Below, piece by piece: positions 8,809 through 18,812 of a stretch of 61,592 nt of DNA. Made by a program: the position numbers and the translations under genes. Each line of letters starts with the position of its first letter. The stretch's first letter is position 1. Below the pieces are notes generated by a model, which saw only the letters and a program-made list of their open reading frames with translations, ran no database searches and was not told the DNA's origin. The DNA comes from Nitratireductor sp. ZSWI3 (GTDB lineage: Bacteria > Pseudomonadota > Alphaproteobacteria > Rhizobiales > Rhizobiaceae): contig NZ_JANKOF010000021.1 in NCBI RefSeq assembly GCF_024655565.1, positions 1 to 61,592 of the forward strand. The letters run 5' to 3'.

Positions 8809-9870
8809 TTATCCGCTTGCCGCCATGTCCAGCCGGACGAGCCCGTCGAACGCATGGCGCGGGGCCTGGCCGCAACCATCATAGACACGCCATCGAAGCT
8901 TGTCTGCACCGACCTCGAAGACGGCCGTGGCGAGCGTGTTCTCGTGATCCGGGTCGTCGGGCTGCCGGCGGTAGATCGGCAGGTCGGGGCGCTTGGTGTC
9001 CCACAGTAGCGAGAGGGGCGCCTGCGGCTCCCCGGTTGCGGCGCCGACGATCTCCTCGCCGCGCTCCTGCCTCGCCCGCGAGGAGGCGGTGACGATCTGC
9101 GCCTCGCTCGCCGTCCCGGCGTGCACCAGGTGGTTGGCGTGGCACTGCGGCTCGGACACGGTCAGGACCGAGCAGGCCGAATGCGTGAACTCGACGCTGA
9201 CCAGGCGGCCGTCGCCGGCCTGTGCGAGGGTCGAGTGGAAGGCGCCGGCGCGCTTTGCGCCGGCGATCGTCCCGACCGCCTCGTCGATGTCGGCGCAGTC
9301 GAGCACCGCCCGTGTCAGCACCATGCGCGGCAGGCCACCGCCCGTGCGGCGCGAGCGGATGTTGTTGACGGTCTGCACGAGTCCCGCCTCGTTGGCGGCG
9401 AAAGTGTGCCCGGGAAGCGAGCAGGGATAGACGAAGGCGACGAACGGGCGCCCGCCGGCCGCGCGGACCGAGGCCAGCACGCAATGCGCCGCCAGCCGCG
9501 GGTCACCGTCCTCATTGTGCCCCAGCACAGATGTCCGCCCCGGCAGCTGGATCGTGGTGCAGCCATCCGGCGCCATCGCCCACACATCGCCGCGGCAGTT
9601 CCAGGTGAAGACGTCGTCGAAGGGCAGGCCCAGCCCCTCGGCAAGGCCGTGCAATTCCTGCCAGTAGCGCGGATACAGGGTCTCCACCAGCGCCCTCGCC
9701 TCGGCAATCCGCGGATCGTGCCGGAACGCCATGACGCTCGCCCAGGCATGGGAGCGCGTCAGATATCCGTTGACGATGGCGGCGCCGTGGCGCCCCAGCG
9801 CCAACCCCACCTCCCGGGGCGTTCCTTCGATCTCGATGAACGACAGGCGCGGACGGGTCTCAGTGAACAT
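8809..9870 (-). CDS. C45-family acyltransferase/peptidase (penicillin acyltransferase-like, Ntn hydrolase)
   Basis: This 353-residue protein resembles isopenicillin-N acyltransferase-type C45 enzymes. The self-cleavage site is Gly103-Cys104 within PDGCTTIQ, so Cys104 would become the N-terminal nucleophile, and the HNEDGD motif follows about 13 residues later. Such proteins hydrolyse or transfer acyl groups on amino acids or peptides. It overlaps the upstream ATPase gene by 11 bases and is therefore translationally coupled to an amino acid importer. That suggests deacylation of an imported N-acyl amino acid or amide. It has no signal peptide, so it should be cytoplasmic. Confidence 0.85.
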   Translation of the reverse strand: MFTETRPRLSFIEIEGTPREVGLALGRHGAAIVNGYLTRSHAWASVMAFRHDPRIAEARALVETLYPRYWQELHGLAEGLGLPFDDVFTWNCRGDVWAMAPDGCTTIQLPGRTSVLGHNEDGDPRLAAHCVLASVRAAGGRPFVAFVYPCSLPGHTFAANEAGLVQTVNNIRSRRTGGGLPRMVLTRAVLDCADIDEAVGTIAGAKRAGAFHSTLAQAGDGRLVSVEFTHSACSVLTVSEPQCHANHLVHAGTASEAQIVTASSRARQERGEEIVGAATGEPQAPLSLLWDTKRPDLPIYRRQPDDPDHENTLATAVFEVGADKLRWRVYDGCGQAPRHAFDGLVRLDMAASG

Positions 9871-10588
9871 GCTGGAGGAACTCTCGCAGTCTCGGATTTT
9901 CCGGGTTCGCCAGCAGGGCGGCGGGGTCGCCGTCGACGGAGATCTTGCCGTTCTCCATGAAGATCAGCCGCGTGCCGACCTGCCGGGCAAAGGCCATTTC
10001 ATGGGTCACGACGATCATCGTCATGCCTTCCTCCGCCAGCGAGCGCATGACGCGCAAAACCTCCTGGCGAAGCTCGGGATCGAGCGCCGAGGTCGGTTCG
10101 TCGAACAGCATCAGCTTGGGCTTCACCGCCAGCGCGCGGGCGATGGCGACGCGCTGCTGCTGGCCGCCGGACAGCTCGGCCGGATAGTGGTGGCCACGGT
10201 CGGCGAGCCCGACCTTGCCGAGCAGCTCCCGCGCCTGCTCCAATGCCTCGGCGCGGCTTGTCCCGCGCACATGGCGCGGGCCGAAGGCAACATTGTCGAG
10301 CGCCGTCATCTGCGGAAACAGGTTGAACTGCTGGAACACCATGCCGGCCTCCTGGCGGATGAGCCGCACCCTGGCGCGTCCTTCCCTGACGCTGATGCCG
10401 TCGACCACGAGATCGCCACCGTTGATCTCCTCGAGGGCGTTGATGCAGCGCAGCAGGGTCGACTTGCCGGATCCGGACGGTCCGATCAGCACGACCACCT
10501 CGGCGTCTTCGACGCTAAGATCCACCTCGTCGAGCACGACGACATTGCCGAAGGTCTTGGTGACCTTGCGAAACTCCACGATGCTCAT
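9860..10588 (-). CDS. Polar amino acid ABC transporter ATP-binding protein (GlnQ/HisP type)
   Basis: This 242-residue protein has a complete ABC ATPase: Walker [10 protein letters not shown] (residues 36-44), the ABC signature [15 protein letters not shown], Walker [14 protein letters not shown] and the H-loop VVTHE. Its length and the region after the H-loop match the GlnQ/HisP subfamily. It overlaps the permease gene by four bases and the C45 gene by 11, forming a tight operon. It powers uptake of a polar amino acid or related compound. Confidence 0.93.
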   Translation of the reverse strand: MSIVEFRKVTKTFGNVVVLDEVDLSVEDAEVVVLIGPSGSGKSTLLRCINALEEINGGDLVVDGISVREGRARVRLIRQEAGMVFQQFNLFPQMTALDNVAFGPRHVRGTSRAEALEQARELLGKVGLADRGHHYPAELSGGQQQRVAIARALAVKPKLMLFDEPTSALDPELRQEVLRVMRSLAEEGMTMIVVTHEMAFARQVGTRLIFMENGKISVDGDPAALLANPENPRLREFLQHVH

Positions 10589-11241
10589 AGGATCCGCATC
10601 CTCTTCTCGGTCAGCCGCAGGAGAAACGTCAGCGTGCCGGTCATGATCAGGTACAGCACGGCGACGGCCGTCCAGATCTCGACGGCGCGGAAATTGGCCG
10701 CCATGATCTCCTGCCCCTGGCGCGTCAGCTCACCGACGCCGATGACGATGAACAGCGAGGTGTCCTTCAGGCTGACGATGAACTGGTTGCCGAGCGGCGG
10801 GATCATGCGCCGGAAGGCGACCGGGCCGATGATGTAGACGAGCACCTTCCACATGGGCAGGCCGAGGGCGAGGCCGGCCTCCCTCAGGCCCTTGTGGACG
10901 GACAGAAACGAGCCGCGCACGATCTCGGCGATGTAGGCGCCGGCATTGATGACGATGGCGGTGACGGCCGCGGTCATGGGGTTGACGCGGATGTCGGCCA
11001 TGACCGGCAGCGCGAAGTAGATGAACATCACCTGCACGACGATCGGCGTCCCGCGGATGATCTCGACATAGGCGAAGGCGATGCCGTTCAGAAGGCGGTT
11101 TCCGTAGGCTCGCATGAGCCCCGTGACCAAGCCGACGATCAGGCCGCCGATCAAACCGGCCAGCGCAATCAGAACCGTCAGCCTCGCGCCGCCGAGCAGC
11201 GCCGGCAGCGCGCCGACGATCACAGACCATTCGAATTCCAT
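10585..11241 (-). CDS. Polar amino acid ABC transporter permease (HisM/GlnP type)
   Basis: This is a 218-residue inner-membrane permease with about five transmembrane segments. The EAA loop lies at about residues 138-158 ([21 protein letters not shown]), the contact site for the ATPase. Only one permease gene is present, so it should homodimerise as GlnP-type permeases do. It lies between the binding-protein gene (64-base gap holding a stem-loop) and the ATPase gene (ATGA overlap). Confidence 0.92.
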   Translation of the reverse strand: MEFEWSVIVGALPALLGGARLTVLIALAGLIGGLIVGLVTGLMRAYGNRLLNGIAFAYVEIIRGTPIVVQVMFIYFALPVMADIRVNPMTAAVTAIVINAGAYIAEIVRGSFLSVHKGLREAGLALGLPMWKVLVYIIGPVAFRRMIPPLGNQFIVSLKDTSLFIVIGVGELTRQGQEIMAANFRAVEIWTAVAVLYLIMTGTLTFLLRLTEKRMRIL

Positions 11242-11267
11242 GATGGGCTCCCTGGAGCAGGATGCAG

Positions 11268-11296
11268 GCGGGCGGGCCGATGTCGGGCCTGCCCGC
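11268..11296 (-). other. Intercistronic stem-loop after the amino acid binding-protein gene
   Basis: GCGGGC and GGCC at 11268-11278 pair with GGCC and GCCCGC at 11286-11296, with one G-T pair in the stem and a seven-base loop. It lies between the binding-protein stop and the permease start. It probably caps the 3' end of abundant binding-protein mRNA, but I see no T-tract. Confidence 0.55.
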
Positions 11297-11305
11297 TTTC
11301 CCCGA

Positions 11306-12046
11306 TCAGTTGCTCGGTTCGGCGCCGAACCACTTCTTGTAGATGGTGTTGTAGCGGCCGTCGGCCTTCAGCCTGGCGAGCGAGGCGTTGACCTTGGCCA
11401 CCAGCTCGCTGCCCTTCGGGAAGCCGATGCCATACTGATGGGCCATCATCTGCTTGCCGACGGCCTTCACCTTGCCGCCGCCGGCGGTCGCCACGTAATA
11501 GAGCACGTTCGGCGTGTCGTGCATGGCCGCGTCGACGCGGCCCGTCTGCAGCTCCAGATAAGCGTTGTCGATGTTGGGGAACTGGCGCAGCTCCGTCTCC
11601 TTGAAGTTCTCCTTGGCGTAATCGGTCGCCGAGGTGCCGGTCTTGACCGCCAGCGTCTTGCCCTTCAGGTCGTCGGCGCTCTCGACCGCGCTGTCGGCCG
11701 GCACCATCAGCAGAAAGCCGCTGTCATAGTAGCCGTCGGAGAAATCGATCACCTTCTTGCGCTCGTCCTTGATCGTGATGCCGGCGAGCGCCACGTCGAC
11801 CTGCCCGGTCTGCAGGGCGGGGATGATGCCGTTGAAGTCCATCGGCTGCAGCGTGTAGGCCAGGCCGAGATCCTGGGCGATCGCATCCCACAGATCGATG
11901 TCGAAGCCCACATATTTGTCGCCTTCCTTGAACTCGAACGGAACGAACGCGGTGTCGGTCGCCACCACGAGGTCGTCGGCCATTGCCGGCTGGAAGAGCA
12001 CGGAAGAGGCCGCGACGGCGGCGAAAAGCATGGTGCGGAGTTTCAT
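11306..12046 (-). CDS. Amino acid ABC transporter periplasmic binding protein (GlnH/HisJ type)
   Basis: The ATG at 12046 lies seven bases after AGGGGA and fits better than the in-frame ATG at 12052. The product has 246 residues with a signal peptide ([17 protein letters not shown], cleavage near PAMA-DD). It shows the SBP_bac_3 pattern: [12 protein letters not shown], then [17 protein letters not shown], and [15 protein letters not shown] in the ligand pocket. It is the first gene of the five-gene operon with permease, ATPase, C45 enzyme and RpiR regulator. Ligand specificity is not readable from sequence. Confidence 0.92.
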   Translation of the reverse strand: MKLRTMLFAAVAASSVLFQPAMADDLVVATDTAFVPFEFKEGDKYVGFDIDLWDAIAQDLGLAYTLQPMDFNGIIPALQTGQVDVALAGITIKDERKKVIDFSDGYYDSGFLLMVPADSAVESADDLKGKTLAVKTGTSATDYAKENFKETELRQFPNIDNAYLELQTGRVDAAMHDTPNVLYYVATAGGGKVKAVGKQMMAHQYGIGFPKGSELVAKVNASLARLKADGRYNTIYKKWFGAEPSN

Positions 12047-12287
12047 CTTCATTCCCCTGTTCTTGTCTTGAGAGCGCAGATCGAGCTGCCTCTTGATGCA
12101 AATATAGAATGCTTTTTTAAATTTGTCGCCTTTAAAATTTGCATCGCTTTCGCTGCGCAAATCTCGCCGGCGCCCGCCGTCGGCCTTCAGGCCAGCATTA
12201 TGCTGTCGGCGAGAGACCGGGCGGACAGGCCCGGCGGATGCCGCAACGGCGGCAGGAGGCATCAGAGGATTGAAAGGAAGAAGGATT
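12047..12287. promoter_or_regulatory. Promoter region of the amino acid importer operon
   Basis: This is an AT-rich stretch in a GC-rich neighbourhood. It contains inverted ATGCAAAT (12096-12103) and ATTTGCAT (12137-12144) and an additional TTTAAATTTG half-site near 12116-12125. These are plausible operator elements for the RpiR regulator at the end of the operon. The rest, to the tRNA gene, shows nothing I can name. Confidence 0.4.
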
Positions 12288-12363
<76 letters not shown>

Positions 12364-12535
12364 ACACTCCGGTGATCGCACCGGTCGCCGTCTCCGGCGA
12401 AGAGGTCCGGAAGGCCCGCTGGGCCAACCGTGTGAGCGGCTTCTAGACTCGCCCGTAAGGAAGATCAAGCCCGTTTTTCACCTTCGCGCCACCTTGTGGC
12501 CCAGGCCGGGGAGATCCTCCCGAAAATCGTTGCTC

Positions 12536-12937
12536 TCAACGATCCTCGTCGTCGTCGCCGACGCCGATGAAGTCCTTCACGTCGTCGCCGTCATCGTCCT
12601 CGTCGTCTTCGAGGAAGGTCGCGTCGTCATCTTCGTCGCCGAGATCGACATCGTCGTCGTCGTCGCCAAGGTCGGGAAGGTCGCCCTTGTCACCGGTCGA
12701 GGTCTCCTCGTCCGCGTCCTCCAGGGACACGATCTCCGGCGCATCGTCCTCGCCATCCAGCTCCTTGTCCTCGACTTCCTCTTCCTCCTCCATGGAGGTG
12801 TCGCCCACGGCGTCGAAATAGCTGCGCGGATAGGAGTGGCCCGTATAGGGCGATACGATCGGATCCTTGTTCAGATCGTAGAACTTGCGGCCCGTTTCCG
12901 GGCAGATGCGTTTTGTTCCGAGTTGCGGTTTAGCCAC
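12536..12937 (-). CDS. TIGR02300-family (FYDLN acid) protein
   Basis: This 133-residue protein has a conserved N-terminus (GTKRICPETGRKFYDLNKDP, then VSPYTG) and a very acidic Asp/Glu-rich tail from about residue 49 to the end. The family is conserved in alphaproteobacteria next to aroA and has no assigned function. The N-terminus has a single cysteine, so a classical zinc finger is unlikely. The acidic tail is encoded by repetitive GAT/GAC/GAG codons, which produce a spurious serine-rich frame on the other strand. Confidence 0.9.
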   Translation of the reverse strand: MAKPQLGTKRICPETGRKFYDLNKDPIVSPYTGHSYPRSYFDAVGDTSMEEEEEVEDKELDGEDDAPEIVSLEDADEETSTGDKGDLPDLGDDDDDVDLGDEDDDATFLEDDEDDDGDDVKDFIGVGDDDEDR

Positions 12938-13066
12938 CTTGCTGCCTCATCGTCTTGCGGTCGGCCCGGCCTGCGACGGCTCATCGCGGCGGGCATCCTC
13001 AGCGCTCTTTGCCTTTTTGAAATTTTCGTCCCCTTAGCGGCAAGCCGCGCACCTGTCAAAGCATAA

Positions 13067-14554
<1,488 letters not shown>

Positions 14555-14582
14555 ACGCAACGTTTTTTGGAAGGAGACAATG

Positions 14583-15287
14583 ATGGCCACCGAGAAAGTC
14601 GCAATGATCGTCGCCGGCGGCAGCGGCATGGGCGCCGGCGCCGCCCGCAAGCTCGCCGCCAACGGCTACCGGGTGGCTATCCTCTCCTCCTCCGGCAGGG
14701 GCGAGACGCTGGCTGCCGAGCTCGGCGGGCTCGGCTTCACCGGCTCCAATCGATCGCCGGACGATCTCAAGCGCTTCGCCGATCTGACGATGGAGCGCTA
14801 CGGCCGCATCGACGCGCTGGTCAACGGTGCCGGCCATGGGCCGAAAGGCGACGTTCTGGAGATCTCCGACGAGGAGTGGCAGACGGGCATGGAGTTCTAC
14901 CTGCTCAACGTGGTGCGCACGGCGCGGCTCGTCACGCCGATCATGCAGGCGCAGAAATCGGGCTCCATCGTCAACATCTCCACCTATGCGACCTTCGAGC
15001 CGGAAGCGGCCTTTCCGACCTCGGGCGTGTTCCGAGCCGGGCTTGCCGCCTTCACCAAGCTCTTCGCCGACAAATACGCGGCCGACAACATCCGCATGAA
15101 CAACGTGCTGCCGGGCTTCATCGATTCCCTGCCGGAGAAGGAGGATCGCCGCGCCCGCATCCCCATGGGCCGCTACGGCCGTGTCGAGGAGGTCTCGGAG
15201 CTGGTCCTCTTCCTGGCCGGCGATAAATCGAGCTATGTGACGGGCCAGAACATCCGCATCGACGGCGGCATCACCCGTTCGGTGTGA
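14583..15287 (+). CDS. SDR-family protein with altered active site
   Basis: This 234-residue Rossmann-fold protein uses the second of two adjacent ATGs, six bases after AAGGAG. The N-terminal glycine motif AGGSGMGAG (11-19), NGAG (81-84), NVV and the C-terminal IRIDGGI are classic short-chain dehydrogenase features. The segment that normally holds YxxxK reads SGVFR (147-151), so Tyr is Ser and Lys is Arg. Ser133 in NIST remains. Catalysis by the standard mechanism is doubtful, and it may bind nucleotide without reducing. It lies between aroA and cmk, 28 bases after aroA and six before cmk, and is probably cotranscribed. Function unknown. Confidence 0.85.
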   Translation: MATEKVAMIVAGGSGMGAGAARKLAANGYRVAILSSSGRGETLAAELGGLGFTGSNRSPDDLKRFADLTMERYGRIDALVNGAGHGPKGDVLEISDEEWQTGMEFYLLNVVRTARLVTPIMQAQKSGSIVNISTYATFEPEAAFPTSGVFRAGLAAFTKLFADKYAADNIRMNNVLPGFIDSLPEKEDRRARIPMGRYGRVEEVSELVLFLAGDKSSYVTGQNIRIDGGITRSV

Positions 15288-15292
15288 CAGGG

Positions 15293-15943
15293 ATGACAAG
15301 GCACCTCACCATCGCCATCGACGGACCCGCCGCTTCCGGCAAGGGAACGCTGGCCCGCCGGCTCGCCGCCCATTACGGGCTGCGCCATCTCGATACCGGC
15401 CTCACCTATCGCGGCGTCGCCAAGGCGCTTCTCGATGCCGGCCTGCCGCTCGACAACGAAGGGACGGCCGAGAAGGCGGCACGCGCGCTCGACCTCGCCA
15501 CGCTCGACCGCAGCGTCCTGTCCGCCCATGGCGTCGCCGAAGCGGCCTCGAAGGTGGCGGTCATGCCGGCCGTCCGCGAGGTGCTGGTCGACAAGCAGCG
15601 CGCCTTTGCCGCCGCGCCGCCCGGCGCCGTGCTCGACGGGCGTGACATCGGCACGGTCGTCTGCCCGGATGCGATGGTGAAGCTCTATGTCATCGCCTCG
15701 CCGGAGGTGCGTGCCACGCGCCGCTGGCGCGAGATCGAGGCAGGCGGCGGGACCGCCGACTATGCCGGAATCCTAGCCGACATCAAGCGCCGCGACGCGC
15801 GCGACACGGAACGCGCGGCAAGTCCGCTCAGGCCCGCCGAAGACGCGCACTTGCTCGACACGAGCGAAATGGATATAGAGACGGCGTTCCGCGCGGCTCG
15901 CGCCATCATCGATGGCAAGCTCGGCCTGCGGAGCGAAGACTGA
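15293..15943 (+). CDS. cmk: Cytidylate kinase
   Basis: This 216-residue P-loop kinase phosphorylates CMP and dCMP. Visible motifs are [12 protein letters not shown] (P-loop), HLDTGLTYR (substrate site; Tyr-Arg conserved) and [14 protein letters not shown]. The ATG at 15293 is chosen; a GTG nine bases earlier overlaps the SDR stop. It precedes rpsA, the usual alphaproteobacterial order. Confidence 0.96.
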   Translation: MTRHLTIAIDGPAASGKGTLARRLAAHYGLRHLDTGLTYRGVAKALLDAGLPLDNEGTAEKAARALDLATLDRSVLSAHGVAEAASKVAVMPAVREVLVDKQRAFAAAPPGAVLDGRDIGTVVCPDAMVKLYVIASPEVRATRRWREIEAGGGTADYAGILADIKRRDARDTERAASPLRPAEDAHLLDTSEMDIETAFRAARAIIDGKLGLRSED

Positions 15944-16088
15944 AGAACCGCCTGCCCGCATTCTCATGCGCCGGATTTGCCGCCTCGGCGGCCATAGAGC
16001 GATCCGCTCGGATGCCGGGTGAGGTGAAACGCAACACGAACCACCGGCGCCGCCCCGCACTGAGACAAGGGGCATTTCAGGAGCATCA

Positions 16089-17789
16089 ATGTCAGAACTC
16101 AATCCGTCTCGCGAAGATTTCGCGAGCCTTCTCGAAGAATCCTTTACCGAACGCGACGCCGCCGAAGGCGCCGTCGTCAAGGGAATCGTGACCGCCATCG
16201 AAAAGGACATGGCGATCATCGACGTCGGCCTGAAGGTCGAGGGCCGCGTGCCGCTGAAGGAATTCGGCGCCAAGGGCAAGGACAGCGAGCTGAAGGTCGG
16301 CGACGAAGTCGAGGTCTATGTCGAGCGCATCGAGAACGCGCTGGGCGAGGCCATGCTGAGCCGCGAAAAGGCACGCCGCGAGGAAAGCTGGGTCAAGCTC
16401 GAAGAGAAGTTCGCCAAGGGCGAGCGCGTCGAGGGCTTCATCTTCAACCAGGTCAAGGGCGGCTTCACCGTCGATCTGGACGGCGCCGTGGCCTTCCTGC
16501 CGCGTTCGCAGGTGGACATCCGTCCGATCCGCGACGTCACGCCGCTCATGCACACCCCGCAGCCCTTCGAAATCCTCAAGATGGACAAGCGCCGCGGCAA
16601 CATCGTCGTCTCGCGCCGCACGGTTCTCGAAGAGAGCCGCGCCGAGCAGCGTTCGGAGATCGTCCAGAACCTCGAAGAGGGGCAGGTGGTCGAGGGCGTG
16701 GTCAAGAACATCACCGACTACGGTGCGTTCGTCGACCTCGGCGGCATCGACGGCCTGCTGCACGTCACCGACATGGCATGGCGCCGCGTCAACCATCCGA
16801 CCGAGATCCTCAACATCGGTCAGACGGTCAAGGTGCAGATCATCCGCATCAACCAGGAAACGCACCGCATCTCGCTGGGCATGAAGCAGCTCGAGGCCGA
16901 TCCGTGGGACGGCATCGGCGGCAAGTACCCGCTCGGCAAGAAGGTCCTGGGCCGCGTCACCAACATCACCGACTACGGCGCCTTCGTGGAGCTGGAGCCG
17001 GGCATCGAAGGCCTCATCCACGTCTCCGAGATGAGCTGGACCAAGAAGAACGTCCATCCCGGCAAGATCCTCTCCACGACGCAGGAAGTCGAAGTGGTGG
17101 TGCTCGAGGTGGACCCGGTCAAGCGCCGCATCTCGCTCGGCCTCAAGCAGACGCTGGAGAACCCGTGGGAAGCCTTCGCGCGCAACCACCAGGTCGGCTC
17201 GGTGGTCGAGGGCGAGGTCAAGAACAAGACCGAGTTCGGCCTGTTCATCGGCCTCGATGGCGATGTGGACGGCATGGTCCATCTCTCCGATCTCGACTGG
17301 AACCGTCCGGGCGAGCAGGTGATCGAGGAGTACAACCGCGGCGACGTGGTTCAGGCGCAGGTTCTCGACGTCGACGTCGAGAAGGAGCGCATCTCGCTCG
17401 GCATCAAGCAGCTCGGCCGTGACGCCATCGGCGAGGCCGCGGCCTCGGGCGACCTGCGCAAGGGTGCCGTCGTCACCTGCGAAGTCACCGGCGTCAAGGA
17501 CGGCGGTCTCGAGGTGAAGCTGGTCGACCACGACGTCGAAACCTTCATCAAGCGTTCCGACCTGTCGCGCGACCGCGACGAGCAGCGCCCCGAGCGCTTC
17601 TCGGTCGGCCAGAAGGTGGACGCCCGCGTCACCCAGTTCGACAAGAAGACGCGCCGCATCTCCGTCTCCATCAAGGCGCTGGAAATCGCCGAGGAGAAGG
17701 AAGCGGTGGCCCAGTACGGCTCGACCGACTCCGGCGCCTCGCTCGGCGACATCCTCGGCGCCGCGCTGAAGAAGCAGGGCGGCGAATAA
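16089..17789 (+). CDS. rpsA: 30S ribosomal protein S1
   Basis: The protein has 566 residues with six S1/OB-fold repeats. The later repeats are clear from recurring GxVxNITDYGAFVxL and GLLHVTDM/GLIHVSEM blocks followed by RISLGxKQ. The first two repeats are more divergent, as in S1 generally. It binds mRNA leaders and helps initiate translation. A 145-base leader separates it from cmk, and an intrinsic terminator follows. Codon use is strongly biased, as expected for high expression. Confidence 0.98.
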   Translation: MSELNPSREDFASLLEESFTERDAAEGAVVKGIVTAIEKDMAIIDVGLKVEGRVPLKEFGAKGKDSELKVGDEVEVYVERIENALGEAMLSREKARREESWVKLEEKFAKGERVEGFIFNQVKGGFTVDLDGAVAFLPRSQVDIRPIRDVTPLMHTPQPFEILKMDKRRGNIVVSRRTVLEESRAEQRSEIVQNLEEGQVVEGVVKNITDYGAFVDLGGIDGLLHVTDMAWRRVNHPTEILNIGQTVKVQIIRINQETHRISLGMKQLEADPWDGIGGKYPLGKKVLGRVTNITDYGAFVELEPGIEGLIHVSEMSWTKKNVHPGKILSTTQEVEVVVLEVDPVKRRISLGLKQTLENPWEAFARNHQVGSVVEGEVKNKTEFGLFIGLDGDVDGMVHLSDLDWNRPGEQVIEEYNRGDVVQAQVLDVDVEKERISLGIKQLGRDAIGEAAASGDLRKGAVVTCEVTGVKDGGLEVKLVDHDVETFIKRSDLSRDRDEQRPERFSVGQKVDARVTQFDKKTRRISVSIKALEIAEEKEAVAQYGSTDSGASLGDILGAALKKQGGE

Positions 17790-17816
17790 GCTTTCGGCCA
17801 GGCCGAAACGAAGAAA

Positions 17817-17844
17817 CCCGCCGGATCGCTCCGGCGGGTTTTTT
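17817..17844 (+). terminator. Rho-independent terminator of rpsA
   Basis: CCCGCCGGA (17817-17825) pairs perfectly with TCCGGCGGG (17830-17838) around a TCGC loop and is followed by six T. It lies 28 bases after the rpsA stop. Confidence 0.95.
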
Positions 17845-17909
17845 ATTGGGAGGATGCGAACCAGAGAGAATGCGCTCGTGACTGACCGCTCCTTTCGCCG
17901 CCGCAGGCC

Positions 17910-18158
17910 TTACGCGTCGTCGTCCGGATCATCGACCTCGCAGCCGATCCCGTGGCAGCCCTGGTAATTGCCTTCCGTATCGAAATTGGGATTGCCCTCG
18001 CGGTCGAATTGCGGCCGCTCGTCGATGGTCTGATCGCCGGCATCGGGATCATCGACCAAGCAGCCAACGCCATGGCAACCATCATAGCCATCATCGGTCG
18101 TGCAGCCGGCCACCGCCAGCAATGCAGAAAGCAAAGTCGCGTATAGCGCATGTTTCAA
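17910..18158 (-). CDS. Small lipoprotein with duplicated CHGxGC motif
   Basis: This 82-residue protein uses a TTG start at 18158 preceded by a strong AAGGAGG seven bases away; the only nearby ATG is out of frame. It has a signal sequence with lipobox VAGC (Cys19). The mature part contains two near-identical blocks, GCHGVGCLVDDPDAG (27-41) and GCHGIGCEVDDPDDD (67-81), separated by an acidic linker. The paired cysteines with histidine could bind metal or form disulfides. I do not recognise a named family. It lies downstream of an EF-hand protein and a glycine-zipper lipoprotein on the same strand. Confidence 0.75.
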   Translation of the reverse strand: MKHALYATLLSALLAVAGCTTDDGYDGCHGVGCLVDDPDAGDQTIDERPQFDREGNPNFDTEGNYQGCHGIGCEVDDPDDDA

Positions 18159-18195
18159 TGCTCTTCCTCCTTCACTTGGTTCTGCTGCTTGTCGC

Positions 18196-18552
18196 CTACT
18201 TGAGCTGCCCGTCGCCGGACCTGTCGGCGGCCTGGAAATCCTTCATCACCTGATCCATGAATTCCCGCCGGCTGAGATTGCCGTCACCGTTCGCATCCGT
18301 GGCGGCAAGCTGGTCGGGCGATAAGATCGTCGACACTTCGCTCTGAGCCAGAACGCCGTCGCCATTGGCGTCCAGTCGGGAAAAGGCCGATGTCATGAAC
18401 GTCTGGTACTCGGCCTGGCTCACCGTGCCATCCTTGTTTCCGTCGACCTGATCAAGGTGCCCCTCACTCAGGCTCGCGCCCTGCTGTTGGGCGGCGGCGG
18501 CGTTCACGCCGATCAGAAGTGCCAAGGTGGCGCCGCAAAGCATGTGTTTCAT
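18196..18552 (-). CDS. Secreted EF-hand calcium-binding protein
   Basis: This 118-residue protein starts at 18552 after GGAGAGGGAG. A signal peptide (cleavage near AAAAQ) is followed by EF-hand loops at 37-48 (DGNKDGTVSQAE), 61-72 (DANGDGVLAQSE) and 86-97 (DANGDGNLSRRE), all with Asp/Asn/Asp and the final Glu. A fourth loop starts at Asp110 (DRSGDGQLK) but the protein ends at its ninth position, before the bidentate glutamate. It probably binds Ca2+ in the periplasm. It lies between two small lipoprotein genes on the same strand. Confidence 0.88.
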   Translation of the reverse strand: MKHMLCGATLALLIGVNAAAAQQQGASLSEGHLDQVDGNKDGTVSQAEYQTFMTSAFSRLDANGDGVLAQSEVSTILSPDQLAATDANGDGNLSRREFMDQVMKDFQAADRSGDGQLK

Positions 18553-18569
18553 GGCCCTGTCTCCCTCTC

Positions 18570-18812
18570 CTAACGGCATGCCAGGCGATTGCCGAGATAG
18601 CCGCCGCCGCCGATGCCGACGGCCTCGGCCAGAACGGTGCCGCTGCCGCCACCGATCGTGCTGCCGATCAACCCTCCGACGATCGCACCGCCGACGGTTC
18701 CGGCGATGCAGCCGAACTCGTGATTGCGTGCCTGAACCTGCGGGTCCGAGCTGGCCTGGCAGCCTGCCAGCAGCGCGGCAGCCGCAACTGCGCCGATTGT
18801 GTGCCGTTTCAT
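18570..18812 (-). CDS. Glycine-zipper lipoprotein (17 kDa surface antigen-like)
   Basis: The ATG at 18812 follows GGAGGG and gives 80 residues. The lipobox is LAGC with Cys18. The mature part is a glycine-zipper segment (GTVGGAIVGGLIGSTIGGGSG, about residues 38-58) of the kind found in Rickettsia 17 kDa antigen-like and SlyB-like outer-membrane lipoproteins. Two further cysteines (35 and 79) could pair. It is 17 bases upstream of the EF-hand gene and likely in the same transcript. Confidence 0.82.
   Translation of the reverse strand: MKRHTIGAVAAAALLAGCQASSDPQVQARNHEFGCIAGTVGGAIVGGLIGSTIGGGSGTVLAEAVGIGGGGYLGNRLACR

Noticed and set aside
12567-12821. A serine-rich 84-codon plus-strand frame
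   Set aside because: It is the complement of the Asp/Glu codon repeats of the TIGR02300 acidic tail.
16092-17531. A 479-codon antisense frame inside rpsA
   Set aside because: Its repeated composition mirrors the repeated S1 domains on the coding strand; no domain of its own.
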